NCBI GenBank assembly: GCA_001689495.1
Contig: LUJS01000046.1
Coordinates: forward strand, 36,551 to 100,550
Length of the DNA: 64,000 nucleotides
From: Bacteroidales bacterium M8
Lineage (GTDB): Bacteria > Bacteroidota > Bacteroidia > Bacteroidales > Muribaculaceae
Direction of reading: 5' to 3'
Positions 10,181 through 19,917 of the stretch are shown here, one piece after another. Both the position numbers and the translations under genes were made by a program. The stretch's first letter is position 1, and the number at the start of each line of letters is the position of its first letter. The notes beneath the pieces are model-generated. The model searched no databases. It had not been told where the DNA came from and worked only from the letters and a program-made list of their open reading frames with translations.

Positions 10181-11252
10181 ACGTGAGTTCGATATAAGAG
10201 TTTAGACCATAAACTATAAAACAATCAGCCATTTAGCACGAAACTAAGTGGCTGATTTTCTTGGTAATTCCACGGAAAATTCGTAAATTTATAGTGTCCA
10301 ATTATAACATTTACAAGTGTTTATCGTTATGATTACCGAGAACAAAATTACTGAAATTTTCTGTCTTGCCGATGATTTCTGCAAGTTTTTCTCATCAGAA
10401 CTCAAAAAACACCAGGTAAGCGATGGCAAAGTCCATCGCAACAAACCGGGACGCCTGTCAGAAGCCGAAGTCATAACGATTCTGATTCTCTTTCACAGCA
10501 AGGGATTCAGGTGTCTGAAACATTTTTACACACAGTATGTCTGCAAGCATCTTACCCATCTGTTCCCCAAAACAGTATCGTACAATAGATTTGTGGAACT
10601 ACAGAAATCCGTGCTGCTGTCGCTGACAGTATTTATCAAGGAGGTACTGCTTGGCTCATGCACCGGAATAGCGTATGTAGACTCAACTCCATTGAGAGTA
10701 TATAAGCACCAGAGGATACTTATTCACAAGACTTTCAAAGGTATAGCCGAAAGAGGGAAGTGCTCTATGAGATGGTTCTTCGGATTCAAACTGCATCTGA
10801 TCATTAACGACAGGGGAGAGATTCTGAACTTTATGTTTACTCCCGGCAACGTCGATGACCGTCAACCGCTATACTCCGAGTCGTTTATAGAAAACGTCAA
10901 AGGCAAACTCTGTGGAGACAAGGGTTATATCGGGAAGCAACTGTTTGAATTCCTGTTCATGAACGGGATTCAACTTGTGACCAAGGTCAAAAACAAAATG
11001 AAAAACTCACTGATGTCAGTGTCCGACAAGATTATGCTTCGCAAAAGAGCCCTTGTCGAATCAGTCAACGATGAGCTGAAGAATATCGCTCAAATAGAGC
11101 ACTCAAGGCATAGGTCGTTCGCAAATTTCGTAACCAATGCCCTGAGTGCGATAGCTGCTTATTGCTTCTTTCCGAAGAAGCCGTCTATTTCTTTGGATTT
11201 TGTGACAGACAACCAGCTGACTCTGTTTTGATTGCTTATATCGAACTCACGT
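10181..11252 (+). mobile_element. IS982-family insertion sequence, complete, with 8-bp target duplication
   Basis: 1072 bp bounded by perfect 18-bp terminal inverted repeats ACGTGAGTTCGATATAAG (10181-10198 and complement at 11235-11252). It is flanked by the direct repeat TGGTATTA at 10173-10180 and 11253-11260, and encodes one intact transposase on the + strand. Intact ends and target duplication suggest a recent insertion. Confidence 0.95.
10329..11231 (+). CDS. IS982-family transposase
   Basis: 300 aa from ATG at 10329 (a slightly longer frame upstream has no ATG). It has the IS982 opening (KITEIFCLADDFCKFF) and a DDE nuclease core: first Asp in GIAYVDSTPLRV, second in the GNVDDRQPL / CGDKGYIGKQL region, and Glu in RALVESVNDELKN. 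The C-terminal EHSRHRSFANFVTNAL block is also typical. The gene fills the element and appears functional. It catalyses transposition of its own element. Confidence 0.93.
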   Translation: MITENKITEIFCLADDFCKFFSSELKKHQVSDGKVHRNKPGRLSEAEVITILILFHSKGFRCLKHFYTQYVCKHLTHLFPKTVSYNRFVELQKSVLLSLTVFIKEVLLGSCTGIAYVDSTPLRVYKHQRILIHKTFKGIAERGKCSMRWFFGFKLHLIINDRGEILNFMFTPGNVDDRQPLYSESFIENVKGKLCGDKGYIGKQLFEFLFMNGIQLVTKVKNKMKNSLMSVSDKIMLRKRALVESVNDELKNIAQIEHSRHRSFANFVTNALSAIAAYCFFPKKPSISLDFVTDNQLTLF

Positions 11253-11301
11253 TGGTATTATATCTTTCAGATACTAAAATGTCATTATCTGAAGTGCTCA
11301 T

Positions 11302-11859
11302 GACTTTCTTTCACCGCTTACAAGTCGCCTAACTTAGCATTTTGTTTGATTGGATTGAACTATAAAAACAAGAAAGGCGCAAGCGACTTCATCACTTACA
11401 CCCACCAATCAGGCAACGCCAATCGCCCTAGAAGGGGCGTAGCAAGATAAAATACAACCTGCGCCGTAACGTATCTGGGTTTAATCAGATTCCGGAACGT
11501 GCGCTCTCACCTCTTGACGAAAAAATAATGGGACAAAGTGCTATACCATAATGTACAGCGCTCGTCCTTATCTTCCCGAAAAAAGACAAGGAGCCTTAGA
11601 TTGCATCATCCTCTTCTTCTGTTTTGGCGTTTTCGATTGGTCGGATTCAGCAATTTTGCCTTTCTAGCGAAACACTTTATCTATAAAGATTCCGTATTTC
11701 TATTGCAAAGGTATAAAAAAAATTTGATATAAGCTCCTTGTCAGATTGTATTTTCTCTCAAGATTAAGGATTTCAGTGCCTTTATGAAGGCAAATTGAGA
11801 AGGCTACGGTCCGAACGGCCGGCTATGGCTGTTCGAAATTATTTACTTATCTTTGTGGC
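11302..11859 (-). other. Non-coding 0.55-kb leader of the interrupted gene, with promoter-like box and hairpins
   Basis: No convincing gene is seen. On the - strand a TACCTTTG box (complement at 11705-11712) fits the Bacteroidota -7 element and would direct transcription toward the interrupted gene starting at 11301, leaving a leader of about 400 nt. The leader holds hairpins: about 11569-11594 (CCTTGTCTT with AAGATAAGG) and about 11431-11446 (CGCCC with GGGCG). A + strand TATCTTTG box at 11848-11855 sits just before the ATG at 11860. Confidence 0.4.
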
Positions 11860-12201
11860 ATGAATCTGGACAGCTCTTTAGGCTCAAAACATATCCCGTC
11901 GGTGGATGTTTCCAATTACGCCGGGATTGACTTCGCGCAGGCGAGATTGAAGTGCACTAACGGCATGACGTGCGACGGATATGAGGCACGTTATGGCAAG
12001 ACGCGCGTGTTCGTGAAACGTCTCAAGCCCGAGCATCGCGGCAACGCGGTCATCAGGGAGGCATTTGCCAAGGAGCTTGAAATAGGCCTCGAACTGCGGC
12101 ACAGGTCTCTGCCCGGCTACCTGTTTGCCGGAGAGGCCAGCCCAACAGGAAATACCCACCTACAAGAGCTTGATCGAGAAAGGCGCCGGCAAATACTTTG
12201 A
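11860..12201 (+). pseudogene. Truncated protein-kinase-like N-lobe
   Basis: The frame encodes 113 aa. Residues about 38-90 look like a Ser/Thr-kinase N-lobe: YEARYGKTRVFVKRLKPEH (VAIK-like Lys), then a helix with a Glu (IREAFAKELEIGLELRHRSLPGYLFAGE). No HRD or DFG motif follows. After about nt 12140 the frame turns into low-similarity sequence and stops, while a different frame continues as the next feature. A TATCTTTG -7 box ends only 4 nt before the ATG, so a transcript from it would be nearly leaderless. Best read as a deletion remnant. The kinase assignment rests on a short segment. Confidence 0.45.
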
Positions 12202-12529
12202 TGTCACGGAAGAATATCTCGGCAAGGCAGAGAAGGCACTCGCCGACCCGACGACGTCCAAGGATGAGCTGCGTCAGCTGTCGATGGATCTCGCAACTTG
12301 GTTCTGCCGCGACACCCAGATGGGCTACAAGATGTATGAGTCGATGTTCAAGGACGTCGACGCGGTCGAGATTCAACTGACATTCGTCAACACCAAGGCA
12401 TTCCAACGCATGAACAAGCGTGTGGAAAGTGCCGTTAAACGCATGACCGCCCGCCTGACCCGCGACGACCCTGAAACCTACGAGCGATTCAAGCAATATG
12501 ACACCATCGAGCCCGAAGACTCGGTCTAA
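12125..12529 (+). pseudogene. C-terminal fragment of an unidentified helical protein
   Basis: An open frame of about 130 codons, +1 relative to the kinase-like fragment it overlaps. The start is unclear: a TTG at 12125 is the only upstream candidate and the first ATG is well inside. The predicted protein is charged and helical (YFDVTEEYLGKAEKAL, DELRQLSMDLATWFCRDTQ, VKRMTARLTRDDPETYERFKQYD). No family is recognised. The simplest reading is that a deletion near 12140 joined the front of a kinase-like gene to the back of this one. It ends 27 nt before the convergent response-regulator gene. Confidence 0.35.
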
Positions 12530-12555
12530 AAAAACTACAAATCAGCGAATCGTTG

Positions 12556-13308
12556 TCACCGGTCGAGCCAGTGTTTGAGGAGCGGGGATTTTTCCTTGAT
12601 GACGTAGATTTCTGCGTCGGGCCAGTCTATTATCTGAATCTTGGTTTTTCGGCCAAACCATGTTGTAAGTCTTTCGATAGCAGATATGCTCACGATGTGA
12701 TAGCGCGTGACTCTTAGAAATTGTTCGGGGTCGAGTTGCCTTTCGATTTCGTCAAGAGAGGAGTCGATCGAGAAGACACGATTCTTCGTGAGGTGTAGCC
12801 TCGCCATTCCGTTTTCAGAAGATATATACCTGATCTGTTCCGTGGGAACGGCTATCATTCCATCCCTGTCTGGGACTAAGAAACGGCGGCGGTATCTTGT
12901 GTTTTCCTTGTCCAGAAGACGAAACAGTTCGTTCAGTCCGGGTGTTTCTTCTTTCCCTCTCAAGACATCAGACTTGTCTAATGCCGAGGCGAGCTCCTCC
13001 CTGACGATGGGTTTCAGCAGGTAGTCAATGCCGTTGTATTTGAATGCCTTGATTGCATATTCGTCGTATGCGGTCGTAAATATCACAGGGCATCTGAGGT
13101 CTGTCTCATCAAATGCCTCGAACGCCAGTCCGTCGCTAAGCCGAATGTCGGCAAGTATGAGGTCTACGGTGTTGCCGGTCAGAAAATCCCTTGCCTCGGC
13201 GACATTGTCTATCGGCCCTAACGCCTCGGCATCCGGGCGTAGACCGGCCAACATTTTGCGCAGGCGCTTGTAGTTGGGTTCCTCGTCTTCTAATATCAGT
13301 ATTTTCAT
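12556..13308 (-). CDS. LytTR-family response regulator
   Basis: 250 aa. An N-terminal receiver domain (KILILEDEEPNY acidic pair; phospho-acceptor Asp in LILADIRLSDG; FTTAYDEYAIKAF; LLKPI Lys) is joined by a linker to a C-terminal LytTR DNA-binding domain (VPTEQIRYISSENGMARLHLTKN, then FLRVTRYHIVSISAIERL). It overlaps the sensor kinase gene by 4 nt (ATGA), so the pair is translationally coupled. It lies downstream of a SusC/SusD pair on the same strand. Whether it controls that pair is not known. Confidence 0.93.
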   Translation of the reverse strand: MKILILEDEEPNYKRLRKMLAGLRPDAEALGPIDNVAEARDFLTGNTVDLILADIRLSDGLAFEAFDETDLRCPVIFTTAYDEYAIKAFKYNGIDYLLKPIVREELASALDKSDVLRGKEETPGLNELFRLLDKENTRYRRRFLVPDRDGMIAVPTEQIRYISSENGMARLHLTKNRVFSIDSSLDEIERQLDPEQFLRVTRYHIVSISAIERLTTWFGRKTKIQIIDWPDAEIYVIKEKSPLLKHWLDR

Positions 13309-14345
13309 TTCTGCGTTATCAATGATATCGTGACGCTATAATGGCCGGAATCCTGTTCGATCATGACATCATGATGGTCAAGAAGCCGGTAGCGGGCCTT
13401 GATGTTTTCCTGTCCGATCTTGCTTGAGTCCAGACGATTCTTTAGTGGCCGGAAATCATTAATGACCGTCAATGTCGTTTCATCGGATTTTATCACGATG
13501 GACAATGGTTCCTTACGTGAAAACCTATTGTGCTTGATGCAATTTTCCACAAGAAGTTGAATCGTGCCGGGAGGCAACAGACCGTTTTTACCGGCACCTT
13601 CTCCAACCTGTACGCAGATACATACCGCCGAGCCAAACCTTGCCCGCAACAAAGCCAGATAATCTTCAAGTTGTGTCAACTCGTCCGAAATAGGAATAAG
13701 CGTGTTCGGAATATTCTGCAATGTGTGACGGTAAAACTGTGAAAGATGCATCAAAAAGTCCTCGGCCTTGTGTTTGTCCTCATCAATAAGCGATGAAAGC
13801 GTGCTGAGATTATTGAACAGGAAATGGGGGCTTATCTGGAGCTGCAGATTTTTGATGGCGGCATCTTTTGCAGCATCCTTTTCCTTGTTTCTCAACTCCG
13901 CTTCCCTTATATATGCCTTGATGTATTTTGAAGCGAACAGCAACGATAATATCATAGTGGAAGTCACTGCCAATGCATACGTATCTATTGCATAATTAAT
14001 TAAAGGCCCGCTGGAAAGATAGAGCGGCGTCACGATTATGGCAAACGCCACGGAGCACATGAAATTGAACATCAGCAGGCAGGAGGAGAGCGTTATGATT
14101 TTTGCCGTCAGACTATTTTTTCGTCGGGCAAACCATACGCATCCATATGCGATGAATAGTGCTCCGGCACAATAGATGGCATTGAAGCCAAAGAACTTAA
14201 GATTCGTAGTAAGATAGTCGTGGTACTCGTAGAACCTGTCGGGCAGATTGTAGATCAATGACCACAGCACCTGATACAGCACAAAAACCGATAGCAATAG
14301 CACCAGCCACTCATGAAATACTTCTTTCGCTCGTTCCCGTGTCAT
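13305..14345 (-). CDS. LytS/YehU-type sensor histidine kinase
   Basis: 346 aa from ATG at 14345 (MTRERAKEVF). A longer frame to 14435 is possible, but its extra residues look like leader sequence. About four membrane helices fill residues 10-150 (LVLLLSVFVLYQVLW, NAIYCAGALFIAYGCVWF, and others). The cytoplasmic His-kinase domain (PF06580) has the phospho-acceptor His in LQISPHFLFNNLSTLSSLI and an ATPase part with LLVENCIKHN. The cognate regulator overlaps its stop. No extracellular sensor domain is visible, so the signal is unknown. Confidence 0.92.
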   Translation of the reverse strand: MTRERAKEVFHEWLVLLLSVFVLYQVLWSLIYNLPDRFYEYHDYLTTNLKFFGFNAIYCAGALFIAYGCVWFARRKNSLTAKIITLSSCLLMFNFMCSVAFAIIVTPLYLSSGPLINYAIDTYALAVTSTMILSLLFASKYIKAYIREAELRNKEKDAAKDAAIKNLQLQISPHFLFNNLSTLSSLIDEDKHKAEDFLMHLSQFYRHTLQNIPNTLIPISDELTQLEDYLALLRARFGSAVCICVQVGEGAGKNGLLPPGTIQLLVENCIKHNRFSRKEPLSIVIKSDETTLTVINDFRPLKNRLDSSKIGQENIKARYRLLDHHDVMIEQDSGHYSVTISLITQK

Positions 14346-14474
14346 TTTATTGTTGATGTTATTTATCAGACATATTCTGCAAAGATAATGATTTTTTAGT
14401 TTCTTTCGTGCAGAAAAGTCGGGAAGCGACATCACGTCGCTCCCCGACAGAATATGAAAAACTGTTTCTAATTC

Positions 14475-16064
14475 CTATAACGATGCCGATCCTGACGGAT
14501 TCTGGTCGGCGGGAGATATTCCGGGATTGCCCTCTATCTCTGCCTGCGGAATCTGATAGAGAAGCACCGCAGACTGAGCCGGAATGTTGAACGCCCAGTC
14601 GGGGTTGAAATTGGCATTACGGCGATCGACACCCTTGTTGAGCCTCAGGCAGTCGAGGTATTCAAATCCCTCTCCCCAGAGTTCGATCTGACGCTGGAAG
14701 AATATCTCGTCCCTGACGCCTTCGGCGGTCGATGCCTGACATACATATGGTGAATCGGGGTCAGTCCAACGCAGAGTGTTTACGAATTGTTCGACAAGGG
14801 CTTTGCCTGTCGACACATCCGTCATGGTCTTGGCTTCTGCGGCGATAAGATACATTTCTTCCACTCGCATCAGCGGCACGTCCGAGCAGTTGGTAGACTG
14901 CTGCAGGACGTCGCCGTAAGGGGCGAACTTGACGACGGCATAGTCCGGAGCCTCGACTGCATCGAGATATTGCGAGGCGGTGAGGCCATCTATCGTCGCG
15001 CCATAATTGTCGGCGATAGACGTGCGGGCATGGGGTGCCAGCCACCAGCCTTTCCGGACATCGCCATCAGGAATTTCGTCATATAGACGACTGTTTATTA
15101 GTTGCCATTGTCCGGCAAAGGCGTAGCCGTAGGTGAACGAGCCCATGAATCCGGCATAGGTGTAAAGACCGTGGGCATCAGGCTCTTCGATCACGATGCC
15201 CCACATCCAGTTCTGATCGCTCACGCTATTGAATCCGGGGACTGAAACTTTGGCCGCGGAAAGAGGGCTTGCAGACGTGAGCTGTATAGCCGCCATCGCA
15301 TCGTCGAATGCGTCATCGTAGTGCCGCATGCACAGATTGGCACGGGCCCTGAGGCCATAGAGGACTGATGAATCTACATAGCGCTTGTCCTCTCGCGTGA
15401 CGGCGTTGCCATCCAGATATTCTATTGCTGTGGAGAGGTCAGCCAATATTTGAGCATATACATCCTTGACGGATGCTCTGGGCACACCGTTAAGGGCGGC
15501 GTCCTGTGAATTGTTCTCCGTTACAATGGGAACACATGGAGCATCGGGATCGACGGCATAGTTGAACTGCCACAACTGAGCCAGCATCCAGTAGCTGTAT
15601 GCACGGGCACCAAGAGCCTGCGCCATATAGTAGCGGAGCGTGGGGTCTGCGGTGTCCTTGTCCACGATCTGCATCACCTGATTTGCAGAGTAGATGGAGT
15701 TGTAGTATGTGCCCCAGATGATGCGGGGGTAAAGACTGCCGGGGGTATTGTCTGCAAACTGGCCGCATGGGGCAAACCATCCGTAGTCGTATGATGCCGC
15801 CACTTGCCCTTCGGAGCGCTGGTTGAGCATTGTCATGATGGACGGCACGCCAAAGTCCTGCTCGTCGTCATATACATTGCCCCACGCATAGAAGTTGCCA
15901 TAGACTCCGGACACGGTTGCCTGCAGTTTGGAAGCCTGATCCTTGATGACGTCCTCACGCTGGTCTTCGGTAAGTGTCGGCCCGATGGGCTCGGTGTCAA
16001 GGTCGTTGCACGAGGCGAGAGCCACCGTGCAAAGTATTGGAATCAGATAATATGTTCTTTTCAT
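14475..16064 (-). CDS. SusD/RagB-like nutrient-binding outer-membrane lipoprotein
   Basis: 529 aa with a lipoprotein signal (TVALASC, Cys at residue 19) and the SusD N-terminal motif ...LDTEPIGP. TPR-like helices and the C-terminal IPQAEIEGNPGI block are typical of RagB/SusD surface proteins, which cap the SusC channel and bind glycans. It starts 18 nt after the SusC stop on the same strand. It appears intact, but its partner SusC is disrupted, so the complex may be non-functional. No glycoside hydrolase accompanies this pair, so the substrate cannot be assigned. Confidence 0.93.
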   Translation of the reverse strand: MKRTYYLIPILCTVALASCNDLDTEPIGPTLTEDQREDVIKDQASKLQATVSGVYGNFYAWGNVYDDEQDFGVPSIMTMLNQRSEGQVAASYDYGWFAPCGQFADNTPGSLYPRIIWGTYYNSIYSANQVMQIVDKDTADPTLRYYMAQALGARAYSYWMLAQLWQFNYAVDPDAPCVPIVTENNSQDAALNGVPRASVKDVYAQILADLSTAIEYLDGNAVTREDKRYVDSSVLYGLRARANLCMRHYDDAFDDAMAAIQLTSASPLSAAKVSVPGFNSVSDQNWMWGIVIEEPDAHGLYTYAGFMGSFTYGYAFAGQWQLINSRLYDEIPDGDVRKGWWLAPHARTSIADNYGATIDGLTASQYLDAVEAPDYAVVKFAPYGDVLQQSTNCSDVPLMRVEEMYLIAAEAKTMTDVSTGKALVEQFVNTLRWTDPDSPYVCQASTAEGVRDEIFFQRQIELWGEGFEYLDCLRLNKGVDRRNANFNPDWAFNIPAQSAVLLYQIPQAEIEGNPGISPADQNPSGSASL

Positions 16065-16082
16065 TTCTTTGATGGATAAGAG

Positions 16083-19000
16083 TTAGAATGTGACTTTCAA
16101 GCCTCCGGAGATAGTCCGCAGTGCAGCGTAATATCCGGCATAACATTGAATGTAGCTCTGTCGGGGATCCATGCCCTTGCGACGGCTCCACAGCGCCACG
16201 TTGTCGGCGGCACCATATATGCGGACGGATTCAATGCCGGCCTTGGACGTGAGGGATGACGGGAGCGTATATCCGAGCGAGATATTATTCAGCGACAGGT
16301 AATTGGAACTTGTCAGCCATCGGTCGTTTGTGGCACCGGTGTATCTCGCACCCCAATCGAGACGGGGAATCGAAGCTGATGGTGACTCGGGAGTCCATGC
16401 CTCAAGCATGTCCTTGTGGAACGCGGTGCCCTTGTCTTCCTGATAGCCGCCGCTCATGAGACCTTGATAGCCGGAATCGAGTATCTTTCCGCCAAGCTGA
16501 TACCCGAATGTCACCGAGAAGTCAAAACCGTAAGCCTGAAGCGTCGTTCCGAAGCCTCCGTAAACCGGCGGCAGCATATTCCGGGTAGCCTGTCGGTTTG
16601 ACACGTCTCCGGTTGCCTTGTTTCCGTTATAGGCAAGGTCGAAATCATTGGTCTTGAATTCCGTGCCATCCGCATGACGACCCCACCAAAGCGATGAACC
16701 GTTTTCGGGATCGACTCCGGCATATTTCACCAGATAGAGCTGATAGCGGCTCTTGCCTTCCTCAAAAATCTGTGAGCCGGATTGCCAGCGTCCCTTGAGC
16801 TCGGGAGCGAGTTTCAGGATCTTGTTGTTGATGTAAGTCAGGTTGAAATTCACATCCCAAGTGATTTTGCCGGTGGATATAGGTCGGTAATTGAGTTCAA
16901 GTTCAATACCACTGTTTCGCATCGAGCCGATGTTCATGGGAATGGAGGAATAGCCTGACGACAGACCTGTCGGCTTGAAGAATAACATGTCGTCGGTCTG
17001 GCGCAAGAAGTATTCGATGCTTCCCGACAATGTACGTTGCCACAGGCTGAAGTCAAATCCGGTGTTGAACGAATTTGATGTTTCCCACGTAAGGTTGGGA
17101 TTGCCCTTGAAATAGAGCGTGCCGACAGACCAAACGCCATTTGCTCCGCCCTGATTGTATTGGTCGATATAGGGATAGTTATTGATTATGCCTGCCTGTG
17201 CCATCTGGTCGTTGCCTTGCTGTCCGAACGATATTTTGTATTTCAGCATATCGACCGTAGAGACGAACTGCTGCATGAACTTCTCGTTAGAGATGTCCCA
17301 AGCCGCACTGACGCTCCAGAAATTGCCCCAACGCTTGTCCCTTGCAAATCGTGATGACGCATCGCGGCGATACGAGACACTGCCGAAATAGCGATTGTCA
17401 TAATTGTAGTTGACACGGCCGAATATGCCTCGTGTCGCATACGAGTCGTCACTGCCTCCCAAATCTTTGTTGTCAATAATGTTGGACAAGGTATAGTTGT
17501 AATTGCTGTAGATGTTCTGACCTTTACCCCATATTCCGGTTTCGTTGAGCGAATACTGCTCGTATCCGAGAAGGAAATCAAAATTATGCCGCTCGGCAAA
17601 TGAGATGCGATAATTGGCCAGTCCCTGAAGATTGATCGAGCGGGTGCGCGAGGCCTCCTGCGCTATCGAGCCACCATAATTTGAACTCTGGCCATACTTG
17701 TCGTTGGCGAAATTATTGTAACGGCGGTTGTTGAGGTAATATCCCAGCGTGCCGGTCAGCGTCAGTCCGTCAACAGGCTTGATTTGTGCATACCATTTGG
17801 TGTTCAGGATGTCGTAGAGATATTCGCTCTTGTCATACACAAGAGAACCTGTCGGATTGCCACCGGCGACTAACAATCGCGAGTAAGGGAGTCCGAGACC
17901 TTTCATTCCATAATCATATAGCGGACGTCCGGTAGTCTCGTCATGCAGGATGCTGCCTGCCGCGTCGCGGATATACATCGGGTATATCGGAGCGATATAA
18001 TCCGCCATATACGTTACGTTGTCTGAATAACCCGTTTCTGTCTGGCCACCCGGCTTATTGGATGCCTCGTATGTGTACTGCATGTTGGCTCCTACCTTCA
18101 GCCACTTATAGACGTCGTATTCTCCGGTGGCACGAGCAGTGAGCCTCTTGAAGCTTGACTCCACGATAGAGCCCGCGTCATCGAGATATGACCCCGAGAG
18201 CATATAAGTGCCCCGGTCATTGCCGCCTTGAATCGCAAGATTGTATTCCTGACGGAAACCGTTGCGATAGGACTCCTTCTGCCAGTCATCGGGAATAAAG
18301 TAATGCTCTCCGTCGCTATACCCAAGTCTGGCATTGGGATTGAATGTGCCATCGGGCAGAATCAGATTCTCACCGGTCGGAATTGTCCACATCTGATACC
18401 CGAGAGTATTCTTTCCGGGACCTCCGTTCAAGCCGGGATCCTGCGAATTGCCATTTACAGCAAAATTATACGCTGCTTCCTCGCTCTGACCGCGATAAAG
18501 ATAATAGTTGCGACGTGCGTTATAGACAGTAGTCACATATTCCTCAGGCGATGTGATCACGTCATATCTCGGAACTTGACGTGAATTCACGCCCCAGCGG
18601 GCATCCAAAATGACCTACCGGTGGCCATCACGACCTTTCTTGGTAGTCACGAGAATCACGCCGTTGGCACCGCGCGCACCGTAAAGAGCAGCCGATGCAG
18701 CATCCTTCAAGACCGTGATGGACTCGACATCCTGAGGATTTATGGAGCGGATGCCACCGTCGTAGGGTATTCCATCAACGACATAAAGCGGGTCCATGCC
18801 TGCGTTGATTGACCCTACGCCGCGAATCCTGACCACAGGCTCGGTGCCGGGCTGTCAGCTTGCACTCTGCAACTGCACGCCGGGTGACGAGGCGGTCCTC
18901 AAGCTGAGAGGCATCGACTACCGATGCAGACCCGGTGAACGCACCCTTAGTGGAGGTGCCATAGGCTACGACAATCACCTCGTCGAGAACATTCTCCGTG

Positions 19001-19287
19001 CTTCTGAGTCTGATTGTCATGCCTTGACCGAATACAGCATCGGCAGTCTGCGATTCCATGCCTACATACGAAACCTTAATCTGTCTTACCGAAGAATCAA
19101 GGTTCAGCGAGAATTTACCATCAACGTCCGTTACCGTACCATATCCCTTGCCGACAGGCATGACCGTTGCACCAATCAACGGCTCATCATTCGATGAGTC
19201 AATCACAACGCCGAACACATGACGATTCTGTGCTTTCGCCACCATGACCATGGCAATTAGCAGAAAGAATAAAAGAAACCTTTTCAT
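16083..19287 (-). pseudogene. SusC-like TonB-dependent transporter, disrupted by a frameshift and two stops
   Basis: The start is MKRFLLFFLLIAMVMVAKAQ (signal peptide) at 19287. It is followed by a CarboxypepD_reg-like domain (GVVIDSSNDEPLIGATV), a plug with RIRGVGSINAGMDPLYVVDGIPYDG, and a full beta-barrel ending in GGLKVTF. Three lesions are visible. A small deletion with frameshift near 18885-18890 falls after SQLEDRLVT and removes the usual start of the plug. In-frame TGA at 18855-18857 lies in QSAS*QPGTEP. In-frame TAG at 18615-18617 lies in GRDGHR*VILDARWG. The frame is otherwise conserved to the end, so decay is recent or the sequence contains errors. SusC channels import SusD-bound glycans using TonB energy. 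Confidence 0.9.
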
Positions 19288-19320
19288 GTACCTTGGTATT
19301 TGATGAATATATTTGAGGTG

Positions 19321-19328
19321 CAAAATTA
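19321..19328 (-). promoter_or_regulatory. Promoter -7 box for the SusC/SusD operon
   Basis: On the - strand TAATTTTG matches the Bacteroidota -7 consensus TAnnTTTG. It lies about 34 nt upstream of the SusC start codon. A TTG lies in the -33 region. Confidence 0.6.
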
Positions 19329-19439
19329 TCCCGACAAACAAGCGTACACAAGGTAAAACCACTTCGGTTAGACAAATTCGAGACCGGAATAGACATCGGA
19401 CATATCCGGATAGGCAGATTAAGATGCATTAAAAAGAAA

Positions 19440-19470
19440 GAGGCTGTGTCATTTTTTTTGACACAGCCTC
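19440..19470 (-). terminator. Perfect-stem intrinsic terminator overlapping the end of the receiver gene
   Basis: A 12-bp perfect stem (GAGGCTGTGTCA with its complement) encloses a 7-base T loop. On the - strand it is followed by a U-rich stretch (TTTCTTTTT). It lies just after, and partly inside, the receiver-domain gene and upstream of the SusC promoter. Confidence 0.85.
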
Positions 19471-19811
19471 GTTTCAACAAGTTGCTTGTCGATGGCCGTA
19501 CGCTGTATGACGGCAACAGCTCCGTGATCTTCCATGACATCTGTCGCTTCGGGGCAAGTCCGATTATTCACTATGGCTATGACCGGGATATAGTGCTTTC
19601 TCGATTTAAGCCAGTTAACTAACTCTTTGGCGGAGCCGTCGGGGAGTTTGTAGTCCGCGACGATAACTGCGCCGGGTGGCAGCTTTGCCACCTCATCCTT
19701 TGCAGCCTCCATACTTTCAACTGCAATCGGCTCGTAGCCGAACTTGACAAGCAATCCCGACATGAGCCGACAATCGGAGTCGGAGGCATCAACAATGAGG
19801 ATTTTGTTCAT
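19449..19811 (-). CDS. Stand-alone (probably truncated) response-regulator receiver domain
   Basis: 120 aa. Receiver features: MNKILIVDASDSD with the acidic patch, phospho-acceptor Asp in AVIVADYKLPDG, and VIAIVNNRT. The usual conserved Lys near the end is replaced by Arg (VIQRTA). The chain ends in ETRLCQKK, and these last residues and the stop are encoded by the terminator hairpin itself. This suggests loss of a downstream output domain, with the terminator now closing the frame. It could be a real single-domain regulator, or the head of a former longer response regulator. Confidence 0.6.
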   Translation of the reverse strand: MNKILIVDASDSDCRLMSGLLVKFGYEPIAVESMEAAKDEVAKLPPGAVIVADYKLPDGSAKELVNWLKSRKHYIPVIAIVNNRTCPEATDVMEDHGAVAVIQRTAIDKQLVETRLCQKK

Positions 19812-19917
19812 TGTTTATTGTGCCGAAATTCAGTATTTAACAGCTTATACTATTCATGGCGAAAGTCAGGCTTCCCAGCCTTTTATTGTCAATCGGATTT
19901 TATCTGACGGAATGGTA

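Larger units (their letters stand above)
8653..11301 (-). pseudogene. Protein with EF-Tu domain-II-like N-terminus, interrupted by IS982 element
   Basis: The original gene is 11301-11261 joined to 10180-8653. Removing the IS and one copy of the 8-bp target duplication restores a single frame of 522 codons starting MSTSDNDILVSERYNTKNF. As it stands, a start inside the IS end (10224) would give a chimeric N-terminus. Residues about 15-105 look like domain II of translation GTPases (VFQLTGHGCVVATGRVLTG, GVEMFRKLLDYCDWGDNVGLV), but there is no G domain with P-loop. The middle (about 110-400) is not recognised. The C-terminus holds two copies of a helical repeat of about 45 residues (EEYLQC...EITS...RLLKRLAISLGIS and EEFKAC...EISA...RLLNRLSASLDLT). 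Function unknown. The insertion after codon 13 removes the native promoter and start, so expression is doubtful. Confidence 0.75.

Noticed and set aside
10181..10224. A start for the EF-Tu-domain-like gene inside the IS end
   Set aside because: The residues before the target duplication come from the IS terminal repeat, and the true start lies at 11301 across the insertion.
11538..11732. A 64-codon + strand frame in the leader region
   Set aside because: Composition resembles non-coding A+T-rich DNA, there is no recognisable domain, and it opposes the promoter box.
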